Source: Odobenus rosmarus divergens
Taxonomy: Eukaryota; Chordata; Mammalia; Carnivora; Odobenidae
DNA length: 64,000 nucleotides
Reading direction: 5' to 3'
Assembly (NCBI RefSeq): GCF_000321225.1
Contig: NW_004450323.1
Span: 4,475,872-4,539,871, forward strand
Shown: in pieces, positions 1 through 12,699 of the stretch
Numbering within the stretch: the first letter of the stretch is position 1
How the letters are laid out: each line of letters opens with the position of its first letter
Notes under the pieces: generated by a model
Seen by the model: only the letters and a program-made list of their open reading frames with translations
Database searches by the model: none
What the model was told of the DNA's origin: nothing
Position numbers and translations under genes: made by a program

Positions 1-120
1 GCATTGACATCTTCACAATGTTTGTTCTTTCAATCCATGAGCATGGAACGTTTTTCCATTTCTTTGTGTCTTCCTCAATTTCTTTCATGAGTATTTTATA
101 GTTTTCTGAGTACCACTTAA
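1..120 (-). mobile_element. L1 (LINE-1) ORF2 fragment, antisense, truncated by window edge
   Basis: The text matches the antisense of the L1 ORF2 segment that reads 'fixed-up' as ...IHGSK..; the same motif block (cttcacaatg...ccatgagcatgga) recurs in diverged form in the larger antisense L1 near 21040-21110. It continues left of the window. Confidence 0.65.
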
Positions 121-399
121 TTCTTATTCTTTAGCTAAATTAACCAGAATGCTTGTGAATACAGTGCCCTGATTAACTTAATTTTCTGCACATTTATGAG
201 ATAACGGACATGACCCATAGTCAGCCCTTAATTGACATTTTTCAATGAGTGGATACATAACATATGTGAAAGTACATTTCTCACTCAAAAAGTGCAAGTT
301 CCTTCCAGACATGATAGGATTTGAGGATGTAGGCCATAAAGGGGAAAGCCTCCATGGATTTTGGATTTAGCTAGAATTTGTTCGAACATGGGAGCGATG

Positions 400-570
400 T
401 TTACTAGATCTGTTATCCCGGGCAGTAGTTAATCCTCTAAGCTTCCGTTTCTTGGTCTGTAAAGTGTGGATAATAATATTCTTTTGGGGAAGGTTAGGTA
501 TGCAATGTATATGAACCATCTAGGATAATGATTGGCCCATAGCAAGTGCTTGATAATATTATTTCCATTT
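400..570 (+). repeat. MIR element
   Basis: The order of motifs follows a MIR: 'ctaagcttccgtttcttggtctgtaaagtg', then 'ggataataatatt', then 'ggcccatagcaagtgcttgataa'. I see the 3' two thirds; divergence is high. Confidence 0.6.
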
Positions 571-869
571 TTCTCTCTCTAGTTAACAGGATTGATCACA
601 AAACCACTGGAGTTTTGGCCCTTTGAAAAGTCTTGAATAGAGTGAAAGTAATATGCAAAACTATTAACATTTGTCAATTATAGTTAGTGGTAATAATGAA
701 CATGATTATATATGTTTGTGTTTCTGTGTATGTTTTACAATTCTAAAAATTAAATGTGTCAAAAGTAAATAAATAAAAATAAATCAAATGACAGATATCA
801 TTAAATAAATCATCTAAAATAAATCCATTTCTACCGTAGTAAATATAGAAGAGTGAAATTGAGTCATTT

Positions 870-1345
870 CGCAGTCAATATTTGTTGAGTAACTACTAGG
901 AACAGGACTGATACAACCCCTGCCTCGTGGAGCTTACAGTCCAGCGAGGAATACAGATTAAAACAAACAAACATAAAGCCATCACACATGTGATCAGGGC
1001 AGTTAAAGGAAATACAAGGTTGTACGGCAGCACATATAAGTCACAGTTTTACCTGAATTTTGGGAGGTGAGGAAAAGCTGAGGGTGATTAGTGATGTGTA
1101 GGAGGACGTGATGTATAGGATAAGACCTGGAGAATGAACAGGGTGAACGACACCAAGAGATGTGGGTAGGGAGGGAAGTCCTTGGCGCATGCGGAGGGAA
1201 AAGCATGTGCCAAGGCGTAGTGCCTAGAGGGATGGGGAATGAAGATAGTTCAATATGGGTGGAAGACAGGCTTCAAAGTGGAAGGTGTAGGGGGAGATGA
1301 GTCTTGAAAGGAGGGCAGATCATGAAGGGCCGGAGAAGTTTCATG
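870..1345 (-). repeat. L2 element, antisense
   Basis: It begins with 'caatatttgttgagtaactac', passes the 'ccctgcctcgtggagcttacagtcca' block and ends near 'atcatgaagggcc', the standard order of an L2 3' end read backwards. It is old and diverged. Confidence 0.6.
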
Positions 1346-3120
1346 TTTCTTAGGGAGAGATCCCCCACCAAAATATCAAGACCTTTGTCTGCCCCTGTTG
1401 GTGGACTCTCATTTTTGTGCTAATACTGTTGGTACTTAGGAACTGATAATTCAGTGCTTCAAGTTTGATGGAAGCTGTGTTTTCTGGGGAGCCTGAAATC
1501 ATGTCACTTGCTATTTTTAGTGGACAGAAACGTACTCTACTTCCGATGAATAAAATGAGTATGGAAGTTCTATTTCTTACATATTTTCAACTTAACAACT
1601 TTCACTGATGGACTGAGGCTGTCCTGAGCTGCAGTACATTTCTGCCTGCCATCAACAGATTACTGGCAGTGGCTTATTTAATGCCCTCTTGGACTTAACA
1701 GAAAAACAGACTCAAAGATAGCCTTTGGGAACCTAACGTGTAAGCAGATGAGCTTTGTAATAAAAAGTTAACTATCGTATTTTTCGTAGCCTGCTGGTAT
1801 CCTCTCGCATCAGATGGATCAATGTTTGTGTCCCTGATCGTGAGGTTAACTAGAGTTTTTGAAACCAATAAACAATTTTACAATCTGCAAGATTTTTCTT
1901 TAACAAAACCAATAGCATTTATCCATTATCCTATGGAGCTCAGACAAATAGCTTTTGGTTTGGAGAGTCTGGAACACAGTTGCACTGGGGCAGAGATGAA
2001 GAAGGGTGATTACATTCTAATGACAGTCATTCACAATATCTGATCATGTTCAAACACAGGACCATTACACATGGTTTCATAATGGAAAATAAACGGGCCA
2101 GACAATTCAGTATACACAAACCATCTGGTGACCTTGCCAGTGACTCCTCAGGGAGGGAGTTGATAGGAAAACTGATGATCTGAGATTGTGCTTTTCCCAA
2201 AGTTGGAGAATAACATCATTATCCTCTAATTCCCAATGGTTGCTCCCTGCACTTGGTTTTCCACAATTGTATAAGATTCTCAAACATCCTAAGCTTTGCA
2301 AACTCTAGTTACACGATAAATCTCCTGGCTACTCTATTTTAATTTGGGAGTATACTTTTTATTGTCACTTGAATTCTTCATGATGACAGTCTTCCCTTCC
2401 TTCACTCTCTGCCCTGACCTGCCTCTTTCCCTCATTAATATCGAGAGAATTAACATTAAATTTAGAAGTGGGATGTTTGAAGGAGTAGATCATCTTTATG
2501 GTTTGTTATATGTGTCCAAGAAAAGTCTTTCAGCTACAACTCTGGGTAGCATTTTTCTTTCCTCCAGTTGCATTTTTTTTTTTCTTATTTAATGTGATCA
2601 GTAGTTCAAAGCAGAATCTGTTTATTCTTGGCTCAGTTTCCACCCCACTAGTTATGACTTTTAGATATATATGTGGAATCTTGTTCTCAGAGGAAGATCT
2701 AAGGAGACCCTGTTATAAGTATGGGGTTAACCACCATAAAGCACAGCTGGTGCAAATCAGCATGATACAGCAATAGCTCAGAGTTATTGGCAGAGCCTGT
2801 GTTTAGGATTTAATAGTAAAGAAACGGGGCTCTGTACTGTAGGATAGAGAAGAAGGGAAAAGCTAGGGAGGGAGGAATGGGGGATATCAAAGATAAACAG
2901 GAGAGGGAAGACATTAAAAGAATGGTGGTTTTCCTAGTGCCCTCATAAACCAGTAGTAAGGGGGAGGAACCATATAATATGTAAAGTTTATTAAATAAAA
3001 TGATGTTCATATCTTCATGGTTCGGAGAGATTTGGGGGCACCTTATTCTATATACAATGTTCCAGTCCTTTAGGAGGGTAAACAGAGGAACTGTGGGGTA
3101 ACTTGACAGCCTATGAAGAG
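1346..3120. other. Non-coding stretch, no recognisable element
   Basis: The reading frames here (longest 92 codons) have no recognisable protein similarity. A short A/T-rich flank precedes the SINE at 3133. I see no gene or clear repeat. Confidence 0.6.
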
Positions 3121-3132
3121 CTGGGAGAGATT

Positions 3133-3146
3133 TTTTTTTAAAGATT

Positions 3147-3193
<47 letters not shown>

Positions 3194-3362
3194 TTTGATA
3201 GAGTGAAAGAGTGCACAAGCAGGGGGAGTGGCAGAGGGAGAGGGAGAAGCAGGCTCCCCACTGAGCAAGGAGCTCGATGTGAGACTCAATCACAGGACCC
3301 AGGGATCATGACCTGAGCCAAAGGCAGATGCCTAACTGACTGAGCCACCCAGGCGTCCCAAA
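3133..3362 (-). mobile_element. CAN SINE (SINEC), antisense, with 12-bp target duplication
   Basis: Read on the minus strand it has the tRNA-derived head (ctgggtggctcagtcagtta), the CT-rich middle and the A-rich tail, here an expanded TTTA microsatellite on the + strand (3150-3196). The target duplication ctgggagagatt occurs at 3121-3132 and 3363-3374. Confidence 0.93.
3150..3196. repeat. (TTTA)n microsatellite in SINE tail
   Basis: About eleven uninterrupted TTTA units lie in the tail of the antisense SINE. Length polymorphism is likely. Confidence 0.9.
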
Positions 3363-3978
3363 CTGGGAGAGATTCTTGAAAGAGATTAGGGAGAATAGAA
3401 ATTCTAGAATGGGAAGAGGGTACAAATTCGACAGCCCAGGTTCTCTGTCCACAGTCTGATTTGATGTATGTCATCTCTAGTTCAACCATGTCTCAGATTT
3501 TGAATAAAGATATACATGGTCAACATAAATCTGAGTCGGGTGACATACTTTCTTCGATCATTAAAAATAGGCTCAACCTCCAGAGAATTATCTGTATCCT
3601 TCACCGAGGCCTGGCTTCCGTGCCTCTGAAGACAAATGAGCAGTGATAGGTGTAGGAGTGTTCGAAAAAGAAGGTCCTATTCTAGCCTCCTGGCAGAATT
3701 ATACACCGGGCCCTGTGGATCCGAGAGCCTCCTGTATGCTCTTTTCTCCGTCTTTCAGGGGACATCTGTGGGTGGCTGAGAGGAACAGAGAAGGCAAGAC
3801 TCCTTCCTCCCCTAGCGGATAGACTCATACTAGTAAGGGAGCAGTGTAGCCGCCCATTTTCTGGAATCAGGGATTCAAAGTGCAGATTCTTATTTGTGGT
3901 ATTGCGAACTTTGATTATCTTGAGATCAGAGAGCTTCCAGTTGCAGATGTGCTCAGAAGTCAAGGTATGTCAAATGGC

Positions 3979-4042
3979 CCCCAAGGCTAATTCTGGGTCT
4001 ACGTGAGGGTTCGAGATAGTCCCCAAGGTGAATTCTGGGTCT
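3979..4042. repeat. Local direct repeat, 42-bp period
   Basis: A 22-base unit (ccccaaggctaattctgg...) at 3979-4000 recurs with two mismatches at 4021-4042, so two tandem copies are present with a diverged spacer. Confidence 0.7.
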
Positions 4043-4472
4043 TCATATAACTTTGGATTTCATTGGAAACTTCAAAAACAAGGAGGTAGATAAAAGTGTG
4101 AGGAAAGATCATTTGTAAGTTTGTTTCTTTTTATGAATCCTGGAAAGGTATCAGCGTTGGGTTCTGTGACCCAGCTAGAAAAAAAAAAAGAAGGTATTTT
4201 ATGTATAGTATGTGGGTGAAAGAACATATTTGTGAGGGGAGGACTGGGGTAATTTGAAGAACTATCAATTTATAGAAGAAAAGAATCAGTTTCTAATTAG
4301 CATGAAAAATGCTCAGACCAAATAGTGACTAAAATATTCATCCGGTTTAGTTTTTACATAAAATACTTAGTGACTTATAAAGGGCATAGAGTTTGGTTCC
4401 AGTGTCCTCCCTGGGGGAATACCTGTAAAGAAGTAGCATATTCTTAACATACTAAAAGAAATAATTTTCTTT

Positions 4473-4674
4473 CTTTTTTTTTTTAAAGATATTTTTATTT
4501 ATTTGAGAGAGAGAGAGAGAGAGAACATGCGCTGGGGGGGAGGGGCAGAAGGAGAGGGAGAAGCTGACTCCCCACTGAGTGGGGATCCCAGCTATGGAGC
4601 TTGATCCCAGAACCCTGAGATCATGACCTGAGCTGAAGTCAGACACTTAATCCACTGAGCCACCCAGGTGCCCC
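4473..4674 (-). mobile_element. CAN SINE (SINEC), antisense, with 17-bp target duplication
   Basis: It shows poly-T, TTTATTTATTTGAGAGAGAG, the CT-rich region read backwards and a head ending 'gagccacccaggtgcccc'. The 17-base duplication aagaaataattttcttt at 4456-4472 and 4675-4691 is perfect. Confidence 0.95.
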
Positions 4675-4691
4675 AAGAAATAATTTTCTTT

Positions 4692-6145
4692 AAAGAATTA
4701 TCTTAGTGGAAAAATGGGTTCATAGTTAGTAGGATAGCCTTCTTAAGAAGAAATGGGATCTCTCTGAATATGTAGCTCTTTTCTATCTGATGACCAGTCT
4801 AGCAGTTGTGCAGGTCATTGAAGTCTGCTTGGTGTTATTACTCGTGATCTCTTTGGAACAAATTCTAGGTGATGTCATTTTAACATTTTTAATATGTTTT
4901 GTGTTGTTTTTCCAGGAGCGTGAAAATTTGAACTAACACATCTATTTTACTTTGGACCAGTACTCCCTGCTATCAGGGGCATCCATTTTTGAAACAGCTG
5001 TTTGGGTTGAGGGATACAGAAGTGGCCATGAAGCGGATCAAAGCTAGTTGACCTTCAGGGTAAATAAGCTCATGACCTTGGCCTCATTAGCCCTGTGCTG
5101 TAACTAGCTGAAGTAACCCACCCTGGGGGAAAGATCACTTCCCTGAAGAAATTCCAGCATTTGGAAGTTATCCAAGAAGGCTTGTCATGTTGCTGATCCC
5201 CCCTTTTCTGCCCTAATGATGAAATGACTGGATGGTTGAGGGAGAAAAGGGGAAAATTCTGTGCTTATCCTGGGGTCAGCATCAGGTAGAAAATAATGCT
5301 AGAGTTGGGCTATTTTGTAGGATTTGTATCTAGGCCAGTGCCAGTGGATATTTTACTCAGATAAATGTTGATGAACTTGCTCCAGAATGAAAGCCACTGA
5401 GGTGGGTTTTGACCAATAGAAAACCTCCATGTGTGTGACAGACAAACATTGTGTGACAGGTGAGACTTTCTGTGCAGTAGACTCTTTTGAGTCTTGTCTT
5501 GCCTTATCTCTTCACGCAGCTGGGATAAACAATTGTGTGTACCACACCAACCGGGACCATGGAATGGATTGATAAATACAACCTCCAGACCGTATACAGA
5601 AGCCAAAGGTTTTCCCAGGCCCTGGAAAACAAAGGAGTCATGCTGTTCAGTAGCTACAGCAGCTCTTGAAGGTCTGTTCTCTGAGGCTGGTTTATATTCC
5701 TCCTCCTTTAAGGCCTATTGCTAAGTAGCTTTGTCAATATTCCCTCCTAACACCTCCCGTCTAGCCTTCTGATTGGCCAGTGGGGTGGGGAAGGGGATAA
5801 GAGTGCTCCTTCTGACTCTTTCAGTAGAGCTGGGACAACATTTTGGTCCCTCGTATTCTCGGGCAAGGGCTAGTTCCTCTTAACCAGAGTCCCTTTTCTA
5901 AAGTACAATAAGAAAAAATGAAATTCAATGAAAAATCCAGATGAGGCAATGATTATTCTTCTTCTTTCCACTTCCCCTCCACTCTAACACACAGTGAACA
6001 CTTTCTGCAGGGGCCAGCTTCCTCCTCTGTGTGGACTAGAGCGCTTCCTCTTCAGGTCAGCTGGCTAGGGTATTATCGATCGCCCTGCCGACAGTCTCTT
6101 TTTCCTGCCCTCATTGACCACACACCCAATTGCTATTGAAGACGC
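4692..6145. other. Non-coding stretch, nothing recognised
   Basis: No transposon or gene is recognised. Frames on both strands (up to 98 codons at 5310-5606, minus) resemble no known protein and overlap each other, as expected by chance. Confidence 0.6.
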
Positions 6146-6149
6146 GAAT

Positions 6150-6790
6150 TTAGAAACCCTGTAAAATAATAATAGAATATTTATTATATTTTTAATAGTG
6201 GGGGGTACAAATAAGCAACCCAGACTGGTCTCTGATCTCTCTCCCGAATGGTCCCCTACCCCAGGAAGCCATCTCTCCACCCCATCTCAAAGCCTTTTCC
6301 TAAGTTAACCACTGCTAACCATTTCTGCTTGAACGTAACCAACTACGTCCCCATCTCTACATATGTGTGTGTTTACTAACACATAAGGGATCACACTATA
6401 CACACTGTTCTATAGCTGGCTTTTTCTCCTTAATGATGTATCTTAGAAATTTTTCTATATTGGCACACACAGATCCATCCCATTCTTTTAACCAGTCCGT
6501 AGTAATCCATTGTATGGATGTGCCTTTTTTATCTAACCAGTCCTCGTATTGATGGACATTTTGATGTATTTTTAAAACCATGACGAATAACACTTCGGTG
6601 ACCATCCTTGTCCATATGTTTTGTTGAAATATTCCTTAGATATCCACAGGATAAATTCCTAGCAGTGACATTACTTGTTCAAAGGGAATGTATATTTTTA
6701 ATATTGTTAAGTATTGCCAAATTATGCTCTAAAGAGGTTATGCCTGCTCATACTCTCAAGATGATAAATATCTATTTTGGGTAGAAAGAA
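6150..6790 (-). mobile_element. Old L1 (L1M-type) fragment, antisense
   Basis: The order of phrases (cactgctaaccatttctgc, catctctacatatgtgtgtg, tggctttttctccttaatg, ataaattcctagcagtgac, ttgccaaattatgctct) is the antisense of an old L1 3' region, as in the related copy at 61.5-63.1 kb. It is heavily mutated, with no open frame. Confidence 0.75.
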
Positions 6791-8730
6791 AAATAATGTT
6801 TTCTCAGACTTGTGTAGCTGGTTTCTGTTTCTATTCTTAAAGTGCTCTCTATGTTTTAGCTTCTGGACATCGGATACATAAAGTAACGATGCTCACGTCA
6901 TCTCTCTTCCCCACCCCTCCCCTAGAGGACCCATCCAGCTCTGAAGCCTATCAATAGAGTAGTTCTTTTCCTACACCTTAAGAATGTGCTGGGCCAGAGA
7001 AGGATATGCGTTCTAATTATGAGGACTCTCCATTGATGGCACTACATCTCCAAGTACCTGCCGCAAAGGACACCAGGGCTTCAATTCCAGCGAAGCATCT
7101 GGAAAATAAGGCTTGGCCATTTCACGTCAACCCAGGCACATGGCATTTTGAGAGGTTATCACCAACTCTGCTCCCCATCAAGGGGCAAGAGAGAATCTTC
7201 TTTGATGCTTCTAAAGGAAACTCAGTGCCTATAGCTTCAACGGGGAAATGGAACTCATCACCCAGATGGGGAAGCAGGGAGGAATGATTAAGCACTCGAA
7301 AGCACTTTGAAGCATGTTTAATCATAGTCAAATGCTTCTTCATAAAACCTGATATTTTGATGTCTGTCTAGCATCATAGGAATCCTGACCGTGGCCTAGG
7401 ATTTGACACTTTGTATTTTTATAGTGGAACAGGAAAATGAGACATGAAACCCACTCAGATGTTCAATATTAGAGAATAATGCAGGTAGTACAGACATTGT
7501 GGTGGGTGGATTATAATTACCTTATTTTTGTTGGTAATGTGCTCTCATTGCATACAGGGATTTGGTGAGATTGTTGTCATATTTTCTAAAGTATCTGGAG
7601 TTCCAAGGAGGAAAACTGGAAAATGAGTACAAATAATGATGTTCAGTCTGCTTAACTCATTCCCATCACACTGTGGCATGGACCCCGGCAAAATAAGAAG
7701 ACAGTAGGATCTCCATGTATAGACGCACTGCTATACAGGCAACAAGAGGCCACTTGGCCCACCTTAATCATAAACGGGGACACCCACTCGTCCGTCTGGT
7801 TTTCCTACCATTGAATTTTTAAAATATAGCCCGGGGAGGGTGTAGCTGTGTTCCCTAGGTCCTTGAGTTGCCTTGTTGACGCAGTGGGGAAACTGCTGTG
7901 CCTCCTTAATCACACTTGTGGACCCAGTCAGTGCCCGAAGGAAGGACTGAAGGGATAGGAACCGGGTGATTGGATTTATTCCATCTGTTTTGGGAAGCCG
8001 TGGAAACTTGGGGTGGGGGAGAGGGAGAGAGAGACAGAGAGAGAACGAAAGAGGGAAGGAGGGGTAGAGGGGAGATGCAAAGTAATCAGTCCAAGAAGAG
8101 AGGCAAAACAGAAGAAAATAAGGAACATATATAGAGAATAATATTATTAGCTAAGGGACTCTCAGTGAATTTCCTTAAAGTCTGTAGGGACAGGGGCCTT
8201 CATCCCCTATGTTTCAGGAATGATTTGATTAAGGATGCTAAGCAGGCACTTGAAAGTATGAGCTTGTTCAGCTCCAACCCTTGATGGACCATTACTCATT
8301 TTGCCAAATTAAGCCAAATCTCTCTTTCACTCTTCCCCTCTCTCCTAGCCGTTTTCCTTTGCTAAGTAATCAGACATGGATCTTATTCCCATGATGTTTA
8401 TTTATAGCCTTAGAGAGATAAGACATTTAAAACAAGTAGGAATGCAATAAAATCTGTAATCGAAGTCCAAATAATGAGCTGCAGGAGTTCAGAGGGGGAA
8501 GATGTAATTTCCAGTCAGGGTGGGCAGGAGATTATGATTGTCATATTTTGGGGCTTAATATTTATTAAGAATGCCTCAGTAAATGGGGATGGAATGGGAG
8601 AAGGCCCTTTCCAGGCTGAGCGGTTGGCAGGAATATATCAGGGAGGTATTGTAAGGGGGGGGTGCAAGTAACAAACAACAATTAGATTGTTTTGACTGGA
8701 AGAAAGGGCACACAAGTGTAGTGAGAAAGA
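6791..8730. other. Non-coding stretch; GA-rich run at 8015-8060
   Basis: No gene is recognised. A purine-rich run of GAGA units lies at about 8015-8060. A region near 8590-8720 leads directly into the L1 3' end. Confidence 0.6.
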
Positions 8731-8733
8731 TGT

Positions 8734-9050
8734 TTCCAGCAATGGCACCACTAGGTATTTACCCCAAAGATACAGATGTAGTGAAAAGAAGGGGCACCTG
8801 CACCCCAATGTTCATAGCAGCAATGTCCACCATAGCCAAACTGTGGGAGGAGCCAAGATGTCCTTCAACAGATGAATGGATAAAGAAGATGTGGTTCAGA
8901 TACACAATGGAATATTATTCAGCCGTCAGGAAGGATGAATACCCACCATTTGCATCAACATGGATGGAACTGGAGGGGATTATGCTAAGTGAAGTAAGTC
9001 AAGCAGAGAAAGACAATTATCGTATGGTTTCACTCATGTGTGGAACATAA
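8734..9050 (+). pseudogene. L1 ORF2 C-terminal remnant
   Basis: The frame reads the end of the L1 ORF2 protein: GIYPKDTDVV, TPMFIAAMSTIAKLW, WIKKMWFRYTMEYYSAV and STWMELEGIMLSEVSQAEK, ending at TAA. Only about 105 residues of the ~1,275-residue protein remain; the endonuclease and reverse transcriptase domains are missing, so it is inactive. Confidence 0.9.
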
Positions 9051-9331
9051 GCAATAGCTCAGAGGACCATAGGGGAAGGGAGGGAAATCTGAAGGGGGAG
9101 AAATCAGAGACGGAGATGAACCATGAGAGACTATGGACCCCAGGAAACAAACTGAGGGTTACAGAAGGGAGGGGGGTGGGAGGAGGGGGTAACAGGGTGA
9201 TGGTATTAAGGAGGGCACGTGTTGTGATGAGCAGTGGGTGTTATACGTAACTGATCAATCATTGAACACTACATGAAAAACTAATGATGTACTATATGCT
9301 GGCTAACTGAACATAATTAAAAAAAAAAAAG
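8734..9331 (+). mobile_element. 5'-truncated L1 with 3' UTR and poly-A
   Basis: The element starts inside the last part of ORF2 (ccagcaatggcaccactagg), runs through the ORF2 stop at 9048-9050 and a carnivore-type 3' UTR (G-rich 9160-9195, then 'gtgatgagcagtgggtgtta') and ends in 12 A bases. No convincing target duplication was found. Sequence is only moderately decayed, so it is younger than the L1M fragments. Confidence 0.9.
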
Positions 9332-9349
9332 CATGGAGATTTTCACTCC

Positions 9350-10340
9350 CACTCTTCCCTCCCCCCCTTTCAACTGGCATTTACCAAAATAAAAGAGGAA
9401 ATAATATATATATATTTGTGGCAGGTACTTGGAGATGTAGTGCCATCAATTCAAGGCCTTGAATGTCAATGGTCACAGCTCACAACCTTGTTGGAAATAG
9501 CCTGGTTCACTGCAAAAGATGGCAAACTGGCAGAGACTGGATCTGCCCCCAGGGCTGGGGCAGGAGCCGAGAGGGAGTCTAGGCTGAAAGACGCAGCATT
9601 GGAAGGGATAGGCAGGGGGATATGGCAACAGATGACATGCAGTCACCTAGGCGGGGAGAGCTGGTATAGCAAGGTAGGTGACAAATCTGCAGGTTGGGAG
9701 GTGCTGGTACTGAGAAATGTAGGAACAGGTGGCATGGAGAAATGTAATCGAGGGTGAGGGAATAAGAAAGTGTGTTGGTCGTTGGAAGGCTCCAGTTGCT
9801 ACGCTCAGGTTTACAGGCAAACTTCCAAGCTCTGGAAGGAGGAAAGAGTGGAATGGAAAGCAAGAAGCAGGGCCCCCACCCTAGAGGGACCAGGCAGATT
9901 TCCAAGCCAGGAGTCAGACGTGGAACGGGGGGCCTGCCTAGCAGTAGGAGTGGCTCGTTGTCCCATTCCAGAGTGCTGAGCGGAGGGCTTCTCATTCCTT
10001 CTGCATAAGGTTATGACTGCTCTTCGATGTGGGATCTGCAGGTGGGAGCGAAGAGGCCCAGCAGTGGGGAGGGGACAGTGCAGATGCTGGAGGAAAGGCA
10101 GGGTCCACTGCTGGCTAAGGAGTTGGGGCTTTCCTTGGTAGGCGAAAGGTGAAGAATGGAAAAGTGAAAACAAGTGGGTATCTTAATTAGAGCTGTATTT
10201 CAGGAAGATTCATTTGAGGCTAGTGTGTAAAATGAATTAAATGAGTCCTTACCGTCACAAATTTCTTCTCTTCCTCTTCTCCAAATACTTCTCCAGTGTG
10301 TTCACTTCTCTCCACACCTCTTTCTAAGGCTGTAGGTTAA
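9350..10340. other. Non-coding stretch, nothing recognised
   Basis: Moderately GC-rich. Overlapping open frames occur on both strands (up to 138 codons, 9579-9995 minus) but none resembles a known protein; composition explains them. No repeat is recognised. Confidence 0.55.
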
Positions 10341-10349
10341 ATAAACCAT

Positions 10350-10500
10350 TGTGTTCAAATTAGTATATTAAGTTAAAAAATACAATCCTCATTTCGCCTG
10401 TTTCTTTTTACATTTTTAATGTGGCTTCTAGAAAAGTTGAAATTATGTAAGTGACTCACATTATATTTCTATGGGGGCAGTGTCCCTCGAATCCTTTCTC
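10350..10500 (+). repeat. DNA transposon fossil (hAT/MER type), partial
   Basis: The phrase 'cctgtttctttttacatttttaatgtggcttctagaaaa' followed by 'ctcacattatatttctat' matches the 3' half of the same family seen more fully at 38.6-38.9 kb in this window. Confidence 0.5.
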
Positions 10501-11065
10501 CGTATCACAGTCCAGATCTTTTTAAAATACAAGTCTTCTCGTGTAACTCTGGTATGTGGAACCTTTTGATGGTCTCCATAGCCCCCAGGATCAAGTCCAG
10601 ACTCTTCAACGTGGCTCCCAAGCTCTTGTCATCTGATGCTGACCTCATCTCTCAACTACCCCTCCTCACTGCACTCATCCTTTGGGCAGGTCAAACCATA
10701 TTGAGTTCCATCTGGGAAATTACTGTTCTCTTCAGCATTCATGCCACTCCTCTTCCTGAACTGAGCATTTCTCCCCCTTCTCATTGGCTGACTTTTGCTT
10801 CCTTCCCGTTAAATTCTCAGCTTTAGACCTCCCCGACTCCTTGACTCTAGAATAGGTGCTTCTCCTTGATGCTAGGAGGCCCCACCATGTGCTACATTAT
10901 AGCCTTCTCACATTCTCGGTAAGGTCTTACTGACCTGCCTCTGTCCTCCCTAGAATTATGTTCTTCGAAAGCAGGGACTCTGGGTTGATCCCCCCCCGCA
11001 TGCCCAGCACCTAGCACAGTACCTGGGCTACAGCAGCTACCTGCATGATTGTATGAATGAAGAAA
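10500..11065 (+). repeat. L2 element
   Basis: It follows L2 order: 'ggatcaagtccagactcttc', 'acctcatctctcaactacccc', 'cagggactctggg', 'cccagcacctagcacagtacctggg', ending 'tgtatgaatgaagaa'. Confidence 0.75.
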
Positions 11066-11311
11066 TGGGGCCATCATGCCAGGCAGTATGATCCTGAACC
11101 AAGACAGTGGTACCAGGAATGAAAAGGATGAGACACTCATGAAAGAGCCAGTAAGGACGTAAATCTTGAGTGCAGGCAACAGGTGTGAATGCACCTCTAA
11201 TTACTAATGGGTATGAAGAACTGCTGAACTTTATCAGGTGCCAAAAGTCCTAAATAATATAAGCAACAGCAAAGAGGCAAACAAATGTTCTAAGAACAAA
11301 AGTGTATTCTT

Positions 11312-11435
11312 ACTTTATTTTATTATTTTTAAAAATTTTAATTCCAGTGTAGTTAACACACGGTGTTATGTTTCAGGTGTACAATGTGGTGATCAACAAT
11401 TCTATACAATACTCAGTGCTCATCACGAGAAGTGT
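11312..11435 (-). mobile_element. Short 5'-truncated L1, antisense, with 14-bp target duplication
   Basis: It reads T-rich tail first, then 'ttaattccagtgtagttaac' to 'actcagtgctcatcacga', an L1 3' UTR backwards. The duplication aaaagtgtattctt is present at 11298-11311 and 11436-11449. Only ~124 bp were inserted. Confidence 0.85.
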
Positions 11436-11464
11436 AAAAGTGTATTCTTTTGAAAGCAACATGA

Positions 11465-11640
11465 TTTTTGGAGTCAAAAGACTTGGATTCAAGACACAGC
11501 TCTTGCATTTACATTGTCTTTGTGGTCTTGACATTTCATTTTCTTAGGTTATAAAATGGAGCTAGTACCTCTATTTTGGGGGTTGTGGTGAGGATTAAGG
11601 AAACGAATATGTGTAAAATCACTTTGTAAACTGCAGTGAC
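11465..11640 (+). repeat. MIR element
   Basis: The sequence 'ggagtcaaaagacttggattcaaga' leads through 'tggtcttgacatttcattttcttaggttataaaatgg' to 'ttgtggtgaggattaa', the order of a MIR. Confidence 0.7.
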
Positions 11641-11939
11641 AAAAAGCCAATTACCAATGCAAAATATCTATGCCTTCAAATAGGTGATAGTCATGGTGTG
11701 GTGACTAAATTGTACATAATCTTGACCTACCCCAAGGCATGTAAACCTCTAGTAAACCACCCTAGTACAGAGGAACTTGGATAGTCTACACTACGTGAAG
11801 TGACCCATTTCCACAGTATGACTCAGGGAATGCCCTGGTGAGAGAGTGAGCAGGAGGTGCAATGGGGACTTGTGCCCTGGCAGTGTGGCTAGGCCAGGCG
11901 GCCTCCTCTTTGTCTGGTCTATGATGACCTTCCATTTGA

Positions 11940-12440
11940 CCTCTAAGCTTGGGCTCATGCCTTTCCTTCTGTTTGCATTGCTCTCTTCTTCCTGTCTACC
12001 CTGCTTCCCTAAACCCCTTCCCCACCACCTGGAAATTCTATTCCTACCTCAAGTCTTTGGGAGGCTCACAGCCTTTAGTATCTAAAGTTGCCTTTTTCCC
12101 CCTCAAAAGAGAACTCACTGTCTGGTCTTCTCTCCCATTCCCTGATCGGGTATAGCACTAACACCGAGTCTTTCCAAGGTGGGGCTTGGAAGAGGCCCTT
12201 CCATCTAGCCTGTATTCTTGCACCCAGACACGTGCCAGACTCTCACCTGAGGTGTCCCGAGATGGTTGTTCTAAGTGGGACAACCTGCAACACTAGCATT
12301 CTGACTTGGAATTGAGTCTGGATGGTTCCATAGAAGGCCATAGTCACACCCTTCCCTCTTGCCTGCTTACTTTGTTCATTTGCTTGTTGGCCTCCCTTAC
12401 TTTAGATGCAGGGCCAGTATGTGTAATTCAGTGCTGTACA
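11940..12440 (+). repeat. Diverged L2 pieces
   Basis: Blocks such as 'cccttccccaccacctggaaattctattcctacctcaag' and 'gtgctgtacacctagtatgcgctc' resemble L2 3' sequence, but the middle is unclear. Low certainty. Confidence 0.4.
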
Positions 12441-12699
12441 CCTAGTATGCGCTCTGGTAAAATCATTAAAATAGTTATTTATTTACCTGACCCTTTACAG
12501 AGAATTATTTGAGTGATTATTGGATTACATAAAATAAAACAAAAGCATGCCTTGTGTTTCCAAGAGACATACATCCAGTTGGTATATTATACTATTTCGA
12601 TGAATTAGTGTTCACAGAGTGAAGTTACAGCACTACTTCTTTTTTAGGAAAAATGAACAGCATATTTGGCATGTTTTGTGAACTAGGGCCACGGCTAGG

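Noticed and set aside
3150..3196. Regularly spaced repeats resembling an array
   Set aside because: Simple TTTA units in a SINE tail, not spaced repeats; CRISPR arrays are not expected in animal DNA.
8721..9050. Apparent small gene of 109 codons
   Set aside because: It is the C-terminal piece of L1 ORF2 within a truncated element; not a host gene.
9579..9995. 138-codon minus-strand frame overlapping several other frames
   Set aside because: Lies in a GC-richer stretch open on both strands; the sequence shows no protein family features.
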